Source of the DNA: Salegentibacter flavus
GTDB lineage: Bacteria > Bacteroidota > Bacteroidia > Flavobacteriales > Flavobacteriaceae
Length of the DNA: 51,082 nucleotides
Assembly (NCBI RefSeq): GCF_900115145.1
Contig: NZ_FOVL01000004.1
Location: forward strand, 1 to 51,082
Direction: 5' to 3'
The notes under the pieces are model-generated. The model was not told the origin of the DNA and did no database searches. It worked only from the letters and a program-made list of their open reading frames with translations. The translations under genes were made by a program, and so were the position numbers. Positions 17,377-25,832 of the stretch are shown here, in pieces. The stretch's first letter is position 1, and the number at the start of each line of letters is the position of its first letter.

Positions 17377-17412
17377 AAAAACCGGGATCTTAATTAGATT
17401 CCGGTTTTTTTA
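17377..17412 (+). terminator. Terminator of rho
   Basis: AAAACCGGGATCT and AGATTCCGGTTTT form a stem of about 12 pairs with one mismatch and loop TAATT, followed by a T tract. It starts 25 bp after the rho stop. Confidence 0.8.
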
Positions 17413-17565
17413 TTTGCCTTTAAGAATCCTCTTCTATCTTGAATAATAATCAATTTTGGATTGATTCAGGATTCAGTAAAAGTTGATTTTCAAAATGATA
17501 AATGCTAAAACCGGTTATTTTGAGATAATTTTCTGAGGAATTATGGATCTAAATTCCAGAATTAT

Positions 17566-17597
17566 TTGGAAATTGTTTCCCATTAAGATTATATTTG
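17566..17597 (+). promoter_or_regulatory. Promoter of tRNA-Gly, flavobacterial consensus
   Basis: TTG at 17566-17568, a 21-bp spacer and TATATTTG at 17590-17597 match the Bacteroidota sigma-ABfr consensus (TTG, 17-23 bp, TAnnTTTG) exactly. The tRNA starts 10 bp after the -7 element. Confidence 0.75.
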
Positions 17598-17607
17598 CAT
17601 TCGTAAT

Positions 17608-17680
17608 GCGGGAGTAGCTCAGTTGGTAGAGCGTCAGCCTTCCAAGCTGAATGTCGCCGGTTCGAACCCGGTCTCCCGCT
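17608..17680 (+). tRNA. tRNA-Gly (anticodon TCC)
   Basis: A 73-nt cloverleaf. Acceptor GCGGGAG pairs with CTCCCGC and the discriminator is T, usual for glycine tRNAs. The D-arm is GCTCAGTTGGTAGAGC, the anticodon arm TCAGC-CTTCCAA-GCTGA gives TCC, and the T-arm is GCCGG-TTCGAAC-CCGGT. CCA is not encoded. A terminator follows at 17687-17717, and the tail plus terminator recurs twice downstream. Confidence 0.96.
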
Positions 17681-17686
17681 CTAAGA

Positions 17687-17717
17687 AAACCTCTACATAT
17701 TTTGTGGAGGTTTTTTT
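17687..17717 (+). terminator. Terminator of tRNA-Gly
   Basis: AACCTCTACA and TGTGGAGGTT form a 10-bp stem with one G-T pair and loop TATTT, followed by seven T. The same hairpin recurs at about 17807-17836 and 17912-17940 inside the downstream repeats. Confidence 0.85.
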
Positions 17718-17735
17718 GTTTTAAAAAAATTATTT

Positions 17736-17836
17736 ACCGGGTGAGAAGCATGTCCTGAGTGAGCTTGAAAAGCGAATCGAAGGGAACCCGGTCTCCCGCT
17801 CTAAGAAACCTCTACATATTTTGTGGAGGTTTTTTT
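17736..17836 (+). repeat. tRNA-Gly tail/terminator repeat, unit B
   Basis: This unit of about 101 bp has a 5' part (17736-17785) absent from the tRNA gene, containing CCTGAGTGAGCTTG and CGAATCGAAGGG. Its 3' part copies the end of tRNA-Gly (AACCCGGTCTCCCGCT, 17785-17800) and the terminator hairpin. ACCGGGT at its start can pair with ACCCGGT at 17786-17792, with GCTT-GAA-AAGC as an inner hairpin, so a structured short RNA is possible. It lacks most of a tRNA and cannot be a functional tRNA gene. Confidence 0.75.
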
Positions 17837-17840
17837 GGTT

Positions 17841-17940
17841 ACCGGGTGAGAAGCATGTCCTGAGTGAGCTTGAAAAGCGAATCGAAGGGAATCCGGTCTC
17901 CCGCTCTAAGAAAACCTCTACATATTTTGTGGAGGTTTTT
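17841..17940 (+). repeat. tRNA-Gly tail/terminator repeat, unit C
   Basis: This is a near-identical copy of unit B, starting 105 bp after it. One notable change is ATCCGGT in place of ACCCGGT, which would leave a G-U pair with the ACCGGGT arm, so the fold survives. The terminator hairpin is kept but the T-run is shorter (five T, then C). Confidence 0.75.
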
Positions 17941-18142
17941 CTGACAAATAAAAAATTGGAAATCCCAAAAACCTCTGCGATACAACTAATCAAATCTACC
18001 TTCCGGGGCTTATGTTTTTTGTTTCATCCATTTAGAGAGCAAACTTCTATAAAGTCTTGTTAAATGCCCCTGAAAAAAGAAGTTTTTCTATCAAAATAAC
18101 CTTATTTTTAGCTTAACAAATAAAAAACCACTATTCAGTATT

Positions 18143-18694
18143 ATGAAAGATAAACCCGGAAAGATTCAGGATTTAATAGATGCAAAATTTTTAGAAAAAC
18201 GCAAAGTATTCCTTTGGGGCGATGTGAACGACAAAACCGCTAAGCATGTGATCGATAGGCTTTTATACCTGGACATGGAAAGCGACAAGGAAATTCAGTT
18301 TTTTATAAATAGTCCTGGAGGTTTTGTAACCGATGGATTTGCGATCTATGATACTATGCAAAGTCTAAGAAGTCCGGTGTCCACCATTTGCTCAGGCCTG
18401 GCAGCTTCAATGGGATCTATCCTTTTATCTGGTGGCACCAAAGGAAGAAGGCTTATTCAACCTCATGGAAAAGTAATGATTCATCAACCTATGGGAGGCG
18501 CACGGGGCCAGGCTTCCAATATTGAAATACAGGCGGCCGAAATCCTTAAAATAAAAGAACTGAGCGCGCGCATCCTTTCAGAAAACTGTGGGCAGCCTAT
18601 TGAAAAAGTAATGAAAGATTTTAACCGCGATTACTGGATGAATGCAGAGGAATCTATTGATTACGGAATCGTAGATGATATTTTAAAAAAATAA
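18143..18694 (+). CDS. ClpP-like serine protease (probable second ClpP paralogue)
   Basis: A 183-residue member of the ClpP family, forming tetradecameric peptidase chambers fed by Clp ATPases. The catalytic triad is intact: Ser89 in GLAASMGS, His114 in KVMIHQP and Asp163 in NRDYWM. Compared with the main flavobacterial ClpP as I recall it, the N-terminus is short and no tig or clpX gene is adjacent, so it is probably a paralogue. It is followed 1 bp later by a GNAT gene. Whether it works alone or as mixed rings is unknown. Confidence 0.87.
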   Translation: MKDKPGKIQDLIDAKFLEKRKVFLWGDVNDKTAKHVIDRLLYLDMESDKEIQFFINSPGGFVTDGFAIYDTMQSLRSPVSTICSGLAASMGSILLSGGTKGRRLIQPHGKVMIHQPMGGARGQASNIEIQAAEILKIKELSARILSENCGQPIEKVMKDFNRDYWMNAEESIDYGIVDDILKK

Positions 18695-18695
18695 T

Positions 18696-18980
18696 ATGGA
18701 TATTAAACATAAAGAAACCGAAACTCGGGGAATGTTTTATCTGGAAAACAATGATGGTGTATATGCCGAACTCACCTATACACATAAAGACAACGGTATT
18801 CTCACCATAGACCATACTGAAGTTATTCAAAATATGGAGGGACAGGGTATAGCAGGAAAACTGCTTAAAAGAACTGTGGAATATGCACGGAAACAAGGAC
18901 TAAAAATAGACCCACTTTGCCCTTATGCCGAGGTACAGTTTGAACGAAATGAATCTTACCAGGACGTAAAAGCAGTTTAG
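18696..18980 (+). CDS. Small GNAT-family N-acetyltransferase (NATD1/YjdJ-like)
   Basis: A 94-residue single-domain GNAT protein of the short type. It contains ITHTEV-like strand IDHTEV, then the acetyl-CoA loop NMEGQGIAGKLLKRTVEYAR (about 47-66) and the C-terminal IDPLCPYAEVQFERN, which is characteristic of this small family. The acceptor substrate is not known. It starts 1 bp after the clpP-like stop and is co-transcribed with it. Confidence 0.85.
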   Translation: MDIKHKETETRGMFYLENNDGVYAELTYTHKDNGILTIDHTEVIQNMEGQGIAGKLLKRTVEYARKQGLKIDPLCPYAEVQFERNESYQDVKAV

Positions 18981-19031
18981 TTTGGGAAGCCTATCCCCTA
19001 TTTCCTGATTTATCGCTCCAAAATAACCTAC

Positions 19032-20678
19032 ATGAAAATTTTTAGATTTTTCTTCTACTTATCTCTGATTGCAATTCTTGCGGTATCCTGTAAGAATAAC
19101 AACAAAGAGCCTGGGATAGAGACCATAAACGCTCCAGATACCGAAGAGGTTAAAAAACTTTCTTCGGCAACAAATATGGAAGAAAAAATTCAGCAATGGC
19201 AAAAGGAGACTGCTAATTCGGGTATTCAGCTGGAAAACATACGACTGGTTGATAGTTTTTATTCTCAGCAGGAATATCAGCCGGTATGGAGCAATCGGGA
19301 ATTACGTGAAGATCTCTACCGAAGTATTGAGAACGCTCCAAACCACGGGCTCCGGTTTAAAGATTACCATGGGGACTACCTGGAAATGGCCTTATCTAAT
19401 CTTGCTACCCTTGATCAAGAGGAAAAAGTCCTATTGGAACTTGTACTCACCGATGCTTTCTTCACCTACGGAAGGCATCTGAATTCAGGAAAATTAAATC
19501 CGAAAAAACTCTACACCATCTGGGATATTGATAGCAATAAGACCGACTTATTCCAGCTGTTCGAAAAAGCTATTTCAGAAAACAGTATTTCTACTACCCT
19601 GGAAGACCTGGCTCCAAAACATATAGTTTACAAAGGACTTCAAAAATCACTTAAGGATTATCGCGCTTTAATAGAAATGGAGGAAAACTCAACACAGGCC
19701 CAAAACGGAGAAAGCATTAAACCGGGAGACACCAGTTCAAGAATGGCATTGATTGCGCTGCGGCTGCAGGAACTGAATTTTATAGACAGCATTCCACCGA
19801 ATTCAACCCATGAGTATAACAAGAATTTACAGGAAGCTATACGGAAGTTTCAGGAACACCACGGAATAGAAACCGATGCTGTAATAGGCAGAGGAACAAT
19901 CTCAGAACTCAATAAAACTCACAAAGAGCGTTACGAACAGATATTAGTAAATATGGAGCGCTGGCGATGGCATCCTCAGGACCTCGGTGATCATTATATT
20001 ATCGTAAATATTCCTAATTACAGGCTACACTTAGTCAAAGGAAAAGATACGATTAGCAGTAACCGTGTGATGGTGGGAACTGAAGCTCGTAAAACCCCTG
20101 TTTTTTCAGATAAAATAGAACACATAGTCTACAACCCTACCTGGACCATCCCTCCTACAATAAAAAAGAATGATGTAATCCCGGCAGCGAAAAGAAACAT
20201 TTCCTATCTCACCAGTAGAAATATGTCCGTTTTTGACGGGAGTGGCCGCAAATTAAATCCTTCAGAAATAAACTGGAATAGCCGGGAGGTGATGAATTAT
20301 ACCTACCGGCAGGAAGCCGGACCTGCCAATCCATTGGGGAAAGTCAAGATAATTTACCCTAACAGGTATTCTATTTACCTGCACGACACGCCGTCTAAAA
20401 AGCTTTTTGAGAAAAACTCCAGGGCTCAGAGCTCAGGTTGTGTTAGAGTTGAAGGAGTATTAGACCTGGCCGAATATTTATTGAACGACCAGGAAAAGTA
20501 TACTTCAGAAAAAATTCAGGAGATTCTGGATTCAGGAAGAACCACGACCATCAAGATAACCAAGGATTTAAAAGTTTATCATCTTTACTGGACGGCCTGG
20601 CGTGAAGGCGATGAAACCCGATTTGCCGAGGACATTTACAAACAGGATAAAGAAATCATGCAGCTGCTTATGAATTAA
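19032..20678 (+). CDS. Large L,D-transpeptidase lipoprotein (YcbB/LdtD-like)
   Basis: A 548-residue cell-wall enzyme making 3-3 peptidoglycan cross-links. A lipoprotein signal ends at Cys20 (LAVSC). A helical scaffold domain (about 50-220) and a peptidoglycan-binding segment with LQEAIRKFQEHHGIETDAVIG (about 265-290) follow. The YkuD catalytic domain (about 310-500) has HDTPSKKLF and SSGCVRVEG, with catalytic Cys470. Its stop overlaps the stop of the convergent transpeptidase gene by 11 bp. Confidence 0.92.
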   Translation: MKIFRFFFYLSLIAILAVSCKNNNKEPGIETINAPDTEEVKKLSSATNMEEKIQQWQKETANSGIQLENIRLVDSFYSQQEYQPVWSNRELREDLYRSIENAPNHGLRFKDYHGDYLEMALSNLATLDQEEKVLLELVLTDAFFTYGRHLNSGKLNPKKLYTIWDIDSNKTDLFQLFEKAISENSISTTLEDLAPKHIVYKGLQKSLKDYRALIEMEENSTQAQNGESIKPGDTSSRMALIALRLQELNFIDSIPPNSTHEYNKNLQEAIRKFQEHHGIETDAVIGRGTISELNKTHKERYEQILVNMERWRWHPQDLGDHYIIVNIPNYRLHLVKGKDTISSNRVMVGTEARKTPVFSDKIEHIVYNPTWTIPPTIKKNDVIPAAKRNISYLTSRNMSVFDGSGRKLNPSEINWNSREVMNYTYRQEAGPANPLGKVKIIYPNRYSIYLHDTPSKKLFEKNSRAQSSGCVRVEGVLDLAEYLLNDQEKYTSEKIQEILDSGRTTTIKITKDLKVYHLYWTAWREGDETRFAEDIYKQDKEIMQLLMN

Positions 20679-21411
20679 GCAACTGGGAATTTTCCAGGTA
20701 ATTTTTATCTTCTTTGTGAATGTAAATTACAGACTCTCCCTTAATTCTTTCAATAAGGGTTTTGGCAATAGTATTTGGAACCGCAGGGCAACCATAACTT
20801 CTACCTAAACGCCCAATCCTGTCTATGAAAGATGGCTCGGCATAATCTGCACCGTGAATCACAACATAGCGTTTTCTGGCGTTATGATTAAAACCTTTTT
20901 CCTGCCCGTCTAAATAAAGGGAAAGTCCGTTTTTCCCATAATAAGTTTTTCCGGTTACATAAAATCCAAGAGAACTTTGCAGGGAATTAACCGTATTAGA
21001 AAATTTAGTGGCAAATTCGCCCCCTGTATTTTTTCCGTGAGAAACGTAAGTGTGAAATACTACATTTTTGGTAGTCATATCAAGAATCCACATTCTTTTT
21101 GTGGTAGAAGAAAGACCAAAATCGATAACGGTTAGTAGTTGATTATCTACTTTACCTTTTTCCTCCAGTTTTGAATATCCTGTCATTGCTCTCTCAAATA
21201 CATTTAAAGCAGGCATGCTTGCACTGTTTTCAGCAAATTCACCATAAACTGTTGCTACCTTTTCAGAAAAAGTTTCAATTTCATCGGAAGCCAATGCTGC
21301 GGAAGCAGGAGCTTCAGTATTGGAGTCTAAAGTTGTGGGTAAATTAGAGGAAGTTGTAAATGCGAAGGAAAATAGAAGTATTCCGGTAATGGTTAAGATC
21401 TTATGAATCAT
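20668..21411 (-). CDS. YkuD_2-type murein L,D-transpeptidase catalytic protein
   Basis: A 247-residue exported protein with a signal peptide at about 1-20 (HKILTITGILLFSFAFTTSS). It contains the YkuD_2 domain: LTVIDFGLSSTTKRMWILD, a His in FHTYVSHGKN, a second His in YVVIHGADYAEP and the Cys motif GRSYGCPAVP with Cys208. The family is related to L,D-transpeptidases and is common in Bacteroidota; its exact reaction is little known. It is convergent with the large L,D-transpeptidase gene. Confidence 0.88.
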   Translation of the reverse strand: MIHKILTITGILLFSFAFTTSSNLPTTLDSNTEAPASAALASDEIETFSEKVATVYGEFAENSASMPALNVFERAMTGYSKLEEKGKVDNQLLTVIDFGLSSTTKRMWILDMTTKNVVFHTYVSHGKNTGGEFATKFSNTVNSLQSSLGFYVTGKTYYGKNGLSLYLDGQEKGFNHNARKRYVVIHGADYAEPSFIDRIGRLGRSYGCPAVPNTIAKTLIERIKGESVIYIHKEDKNYLENSQLLNS

Positions 21412-21656
21412 AGGCGAAATATAAAGTTTTTGTTGTTCTGTTAATTTATTCCAAATGATATGCCAAGCAAGGCATTTTTCGCGTTAATTGGCGTAAACAA
21501 AGCCTGAGAAGAAAATTTTAACATAATTAAGCAATATCAAGCTAATTTTCAATCAATTATAAGCCACTGTGTTAACACCTACAACGCAAAATAAAGAGAT
21601 GTAGTATGAAAATCACTAAGTTATTTTGTTAAAAATTTATTTCAATTTTTTAAGTT

Positions 21657-22427
21657 ATGAAAAGAGGTGGTAGTTTTTTAAGAATCATTATTGGACTTGG
21701 GATAGTGATCTTTGGCGTTGTGAAATTTTGTTCTTCCGCAGAAGAAAATCCATATATCGGCGAAACTCAATATGTAGATCTTAGTGCAGAAGAAGAAATG
21801 GCGCTTGGAGAAGAAAGCACCCCTGCGATGATCCAGCAATACGGAGGCTTGCATCCCGATGAAGCTGAACAAAGAAAAATTCGGAAAATAGGACAAAAAC
21901 TGGTTCAAAATAGCATTGCCAACGCCTCCCCGTATGAATATGAATTCTACCTCCTGGCCGATGCGAAAACCATAAACGCATTTGCACTTCCCGGAGGCCC
22001 TGTTTTTATTACTTATGCCCTTTATTCAAAATTAGAGAGTGAAGATCAATTAGCGGGAATACTTGGTCACGAGATAGGGCACGTAATAGGCCGGCACTCC
22101 GCCGAACGAATAGCAAAACAGGGATTCACCAATTCAGTAATAACCGGTGTGGCTGTAGGTTCCGGGAGCCAGGAGGCCAGCCAGGCAGCAGCTGTGATCG
22201 GGAACCTGGTAAATATGAAATATGGCCGTGGTGATGAATTAGAAAGTGATAACCTGGGAGTAAAAATAATGATCGATGCCGGCTATAATCCGGAAGAGAT
22301 GTTGGGAGTAATGCAAATTTTAAAAGAATCTGCAGGACCTAACAGCACGCCCGAATTTCAAAGCACCCACCCCGATCCCGAAAATAGGATGGAAAAAATA
22401 AGAAAAGCTATAGAACAACATCAATAG
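21657..22427 (+). CDS. M48-family zinc metalloprotease
   Basis: A 256-residue protease with an N-terminal hydrophobic segment (about 7-24), so probably membrane-anchored or exported. The zinc motif is HEIGH (138-142), and the third ligand is probably the Glu in DELESDNLG (about 195-203). The domain resembles BepA/LoiP-type periplasmic M48 proteases acting in outer-membrane protein quality control; that role is inferred. The C-terminal STHPDPENRMEKI is typical of the family. A single-gene unit is likely. Confidence 0.9.
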   Translation: MKRGGSFLRIIIGLGIVIFGVVKFCSSAEENPYIGETQYVDLSAEEEMALGEESTPAMIQQYGGLHPDEAEQRKIRKIGQKLVQNSIANASPYEYEFYLLADAKTINAFALPGGPVFITYALYSKLESEDQLAGILGHEIGHVIGRHSAERIAKQGFTNSVITGVAVGSGSQEASQAAAVIGNLVNMKYGRGDELESDNLGVKIMIDAGYNPEEMLGVMQILKESAGPNSTPEFQSTHPDPENRMEKIRKAIEQHQ

Positions 22428-22507
22428 ATTTAATGAAACATTAGTCGACGATGCTTAGCGAAGGCTAAAATTTGTTTTTATCTTTATAGCCAAAATTTAA
22501 TTATGTT

Positions 22508-24025
22508 ATGAATAAGAAAGTTTTACTGATGATCCTGGACGGATGGGGAATTACCCAGGACCCTAAAGTCTCTGCAATCGCACAAGCTAATACTCCATTT
22601 ATGGATTCGGTTATAAAAGATTACCCACATGCAGAATTGCGTACCGACGGGCTGAATGTAGGTTTACCTGAAGGCCAGATGGGAAATAGTGAAGTAGGAC
22701 ATATGAATCTTGGTGCGGGTAGAATTGTATACCAGGACCTGGTTAAAATCAACATGGCGGTAGAGAAAAACACCTTAAAAGACGAACCGGTACTTGAGGA
22801 AGCCTTTTCTTATGCCATAAAAAATAAGAGACCTATCCATTTTATGGGACTATTAAGTGATGGCGGGGTTCACTCCCACATCAACCACTTAAAAGGTCTT
22901 CTCACTGCAGCAGAAGAATTTGGAGTTAAAGAAAAATACGTACACGCCTTTACCGATGGCCGGGATGTAGACCCGCATTCAGGAAAAGGATTCATAACAG
23001 AAATTGAAGAACACCTAAAAAAGACCAACGGGAAACTAGCTTCGGTAATAGGAAGATATTTTGCTATGGACCGTGATAGACGTTGGGAACGGGTGAAAAA
23101 AGCTTATGACCTAATTACTAAAGGCGAGGGTTATAAAACCACCAATGCTGCTGAAACTATTGAAAACAGCTACAAAAATAATGTAAGCGATGAGTTTATA
23201 GAACCTATAGTTCTTACTAACGAGGCTGGCGAACCGGTAGCTAAGTTAAATGAGAAAGACGTAGTTATTTTTTTCAATTTCAGAACAGATCGCGGGAGAC
23301 AGCTTACCCAAGCCCTTACACAGGAAGATTTTCCTGAATATAATATGAAAAAAATGCTGTTATACTATGTAACCCTTACTAAGTATGACGATAATTTTCA
23401 AGGGATTAATGTTGTTTTCAAAAAAGATAATATCAAATCGACCCTTGGGGAAGTTCTGGAATACACAGGAAAAAAACAGATCAGGATCGCTGAGACTGAG
23501 AAATACCCTCACGTTACCTTTTTCTTTTCAGGAGGACGTGAAAAACCCTTTAAGGGAGAGAAAAGAATAATGTGCAATTCTCCAAAAGTGGCTACCTACG
23601 ACCTGCAACCGGAGATGAGCGCTTATGAGTTAAGAGATAAGATCATTCCGGAGCTCAAGGAACGTTCGGCCGATTTTATCTGCCTGAATTTTGCAAATCC
23701 CGATATGGTTGGGCATACAGGAGTATTCGATGCCGCAGTGAAAGCCTGCGAAACCGTAGATTCCTGTGCCAAAGATGTAGCTGAAGCCGCCCGCGAAAAT
23801 GATTATACGGTAATAATAATAGCAGATCACGGGAATAGCGAAACCATGATTAATGCAGACGGCAGTCCTAATACAGCTCATACCACTAACCCGGTACCGC
23901 TCATATTAATGGATAGCGATGTAAAAAAGATCAGAAGTGGTAAACTTGGGGATATTGCCCCTACCATATTAAAACTTATGGGGATAGACCAACCCGATGT
24001 AATGACCCAGGACCCTCTAATTTAA
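22508..24025 (+). CDS. gpmI: 2,3-bisphosphoglycerate-independent phosphoglycerate mutase
   Basis: A 505-residue Mn2+-dependent glycolytic enzyme interconverting 3- and 2-phosphoglycerate. The first metal ligand Asp is in ILDGWG (Asp11), the phosphorylated Ser61 is in QMGNSEVGHMN, then HAFTDGRDVDP, RYFAMDRDRRWER, the FFNFRTDRGRQLT segment and the second metal site IIADHGNSE. Length is normal for the family. A thioredoxin-like gene follows 4 bp later. Confidence 0.96.
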   Translation: MNKKVLLMILDGWGITQDPKVSAIAQANTPFMDSVIKDYPHAELRTDGLNVGLPEGQMGNSEVGHMNLGAGRIVYQDLVKINMAVEKNTLKDEPVLEEAFSYAIKNKRPIHFMGLLSDGGVHSHINHLKGLLTAAEEFGVKEKYVHAFTDGRDVDPHSGKGFITEIEEHLKKTNGKLASVIGRYFAMDRDRRWERVKKAYDLITKGEGYKTTNAAETIENSYKNNVSDEFIEPIVLTNEAGEPVAKLNEKDVVIFFNFRTDRGRQLTQALTQEDFPEYNMKKMLLYYVTLTKYDDNFQGINVVFKKDNIKSTLGEVLEYTGKKQIRIAETEKYPHVTFFFSGGREKPFKGEKRIMCNSPKVATYDLQPEMSAYELRDKIIPELKERSADFICLNFANPDMVGHTGVFDAAVKACETVDSCAKDVAEAARENDYTVIIIADHGNSETMINADGSPNTAHTTNPVPLILMDSDVKKIRSGKLGDIAPTILKLMGIDQPDVMTQDPLI

Positions 24026-24029
24026 GACA

Positions 24030-24569
24030 ATGACAAGTAAAATATTACTAATAATTCTCAGCTTGTTTTTAAGCGGGAATATTTCAGAAGAAGAAACCAA
24101 AAAGCAATCAGAAGAGGATGTTCAGGAGCAATATCTTCTTGGGGAATTTCAGCGACAAGAACTGGAACAAAATCCTTATTCATATTGGTTTAACAGCGGA
24201 TACAGCAACTACCACCCTGAACAAGAACATATGAAGGTTATAAAAGAGAATATCTCAGATTATGAGATAGTCCTTTTTATGGGTACCTGGTGTGCTGATA
24301 GCCAGTTGGAAGTTCCCAAGCTCTATAAAATCCTAGACCAGGCCGGTTACGATTATTCCAAACTAACGAATATAGCAGTAGATCCCTATAAGGAAACCCC
24401 CAATAATATTGAAGAAGATTACGAGGTCACCCTGGTCCCTACAATTATCTTCTGTAAAGATGGTGTAGAGGTAAACCGATTCGTGGAATTTGCATTAGAG
24501 ACTTTTGAAGAGGATCTGGCCGATATTGTAAGTCAAAAAGATTACCAGAACCCATATGCCGATTTTTAA
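24030..24569 (+). CDS. Exported thioredoxin-like protein with CxxS active site
   Basis: A 179-residue protein with a signal peptide (about 1-17) and a thioredoxin fold. The active-site region is TWCADSQ (86-92), keeping Trp87 and Cys88 but with Ser91 instead of the second Cys. The cis-Pro loop is LVPTIIF. CxxS thioredoxins can act as isomerases or thiol-binding proteins but not as two-Cys reductases. It follows gpmI closely, and an HAD-like gene comes 43 bp later. The partner is unknown. Confidence 0.8.
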   Translation: MTSKILLIILSLFLSGNISEEETKKQSEEDVQEQYLLGEFQRQELEQNPYSYWFNSGYSNYHPEQEHMKVIKENISDYEIVLFMGTWCADSQLEVPKLYKILDQAGYDYSKLTNIAVDPYKETPNNIEEDYEVTLVPTIIFCKDGVEVNRFVEFALETFEEDLADIVSQKDYQNPYADF

Positions 24570-24612
24570 AAACAGAAACCCAATTATAGTTTAATCTTTC
24601 TAATTTTGTATT

Positions 24613-25014
24613 ATGCCTAAATCCCTTACAATAGCCGTAGATTTTGATGGAACTATTGTAGAGAACAAATATCCTGAAATTGGCAAACCTATGCTTTTTG
24701 CTTTCGAATCTTTGCAAAAGCTACAGGAAGAAGGCCATTTGTTAATCCTCTGGACTTACCGGTATGGCGAAAAACTAGAGGAGGCAGTAGAATTCTGCCA
24801 AATGCGGGGTATCGAGTTTTATGCCGTAAACAAAAGCTATCCCGAAGAAGATTTCGATGATGGGATAAGCAGAAAAATCCTTGCGGATATCTTTATTGAT
24901 GACAGAAATATAGGAGGAATGTTAGGTTGGGGAGAAATCTACCAGAAACTTACCAACGGAAACGAAAAACCGCAGAAAAAGAAATACGGTTTTTTAACCG
25001 CTTTTAAAAAATAA
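24613..25014 (+). CDS. BT0820-like HAD-superfamily hydrolase
   Basis: A 133-residue small HAD protein with motif I VDFDGTIV (about 8-15), motif II in LLILWTYR and the late acidic FIDDRN. The family, exemplified by BT0820 of Bacteroides, has no firmly assigned substrate. A -7-like element TAATTTTG lies just upstream, which suggests its own promoter. The map gene starts 2 bp after its stop. Confidence 0.82.
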   Translation: MPKSLTIAVDFDGTIVENKYPEIGKPMLFAFESLQKLQEEGHLLILWTYRYGEKLEEAVEFCQMRGIEFYAVNKSYPEEDFDDGISRKILADIFIDDRNIGGMLGWGEIYQKLTNGNEKPQKKKYGFLTAFKK

Positions 25015-25016
25015 AA

Positions 25017-25832
25017 ATGATTATACCTAAAACAAAAGAAGAGATAGAATTGCTAAGGGAAAGCGCCCTGATAGTATCAAAAACCCTTGGTATGCTTGCC
25101 GCTGAAATAAAACCCGGTGTCACTACCCTTCATTTGGATAAAATGGCCGAAGAATTCATCAGGGATCACGGTGCAGAACCAGGATTTTTGGGAATGTATG
25201 ATTTCCCAAACTCCCTTTGTATGAGCCCCAACGCCCAGGTAGTCCATGGAATACCAAATGACACTCCTTTACAGGAAGGAGATATTATTTCTATAGATTG
25301 TGGAGCACTTAAAAATGAATTCTACGGCGACCACGCATACACTTTTGAGATAGGGGAAGTTTTACCGGAAATAAAAGAACTGCTAAAAGTAACCAAGGAA
25401 TCCTTATATGTGGGAATAAGAGAATTTAAAGCAGGTAACCGCGTGGGTGATGTTGGCTATGCAATTCAGCAGTATACAGAGAGTCGCGGTTATGGTGTAG
25501 TAAGGGAGCTTGTAGGACATGGTCTTGGAAAAAAGATGCACGAAGACCCCGAAATGCCAAATTATGGTAAACGCGGAAGAGGTAAAAAATTCGTAGAAGG
25601 AATGGTGGTGGCCATAGAGCCTATGATTAATCTGGGAACCAGAAGAATCAAACAATTGCCGGATGGCTGGACGATTTTGACGGCAGATAACAAACCCAGT
25701 GCACATTTTGAACATGATGTGGCCCTGGTGAACGGAAAACCAGAATTGTTATCTACATTTAAATATATTTATGAAGCTTTAGGAATGGAGAGTGATGAGG
25801 AAGTCGAATTCAGAGCGCAAGTATATGATTAA
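25017..25832 (+). CDS. map: Methionine aminopeptidase, type I
   Basis: A 271-residue dinuclear metalloprotease removing the N-terminal Met from nascent proteins. The metal ligands are in SIDCGALKNEFYGDHAYTF (two Asp), GHGLGKKMHEDP (His), VAIEPMI (Glu) and the late SAHFEHDVAL segment (Glu). The length and motif order are typical. Its last eight bases contain the start of the next gene, so translation is probably coupled. Confidence 0.95.
   Translation: MIIPKTKEEIELLRESALIVSKTLGMLAAEIKPGVTTLHLDKMAEEFIRDHGAEPGFLGMYDFPNSLCMSPNAQVVHGIPNDTPLQEGDIISIDCGALKNEFYGDHAYTFEIGEVLPEIKELLKVTKESLYVGIREFKAGNRVGDVGYAIQQYTESRGYGVVRELVGHGLGKKMHEDPEMPNYGKRGRGKKFVEGMVVAIEPMINLGTRRIKQLPDGWTILTADNKPSAHFEHDVALVNGKPELLSTFKYIYEALGMESDEEVEFRAQVYD

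Noticed and set aside
17736-17940. A CRISPR array or extra tRNA genes
   Set aside because: There are only two units of about 100 bp, no unique spacers of even size, and no D-arm or anticodon arm.
17730-17993. Leftward open frame across the tRNA-Gly tail repeats
   Set aside because: Its apparent protein repeats simply mirror the DNA repeats; there is no ribosome site and no family likeness.
22437-22480. Small hairpin TTAGC-GAAG-GCTAA after the M48 gene as a terminator
   Set aside because: Only five base pairs and no proper T-run directly after it.
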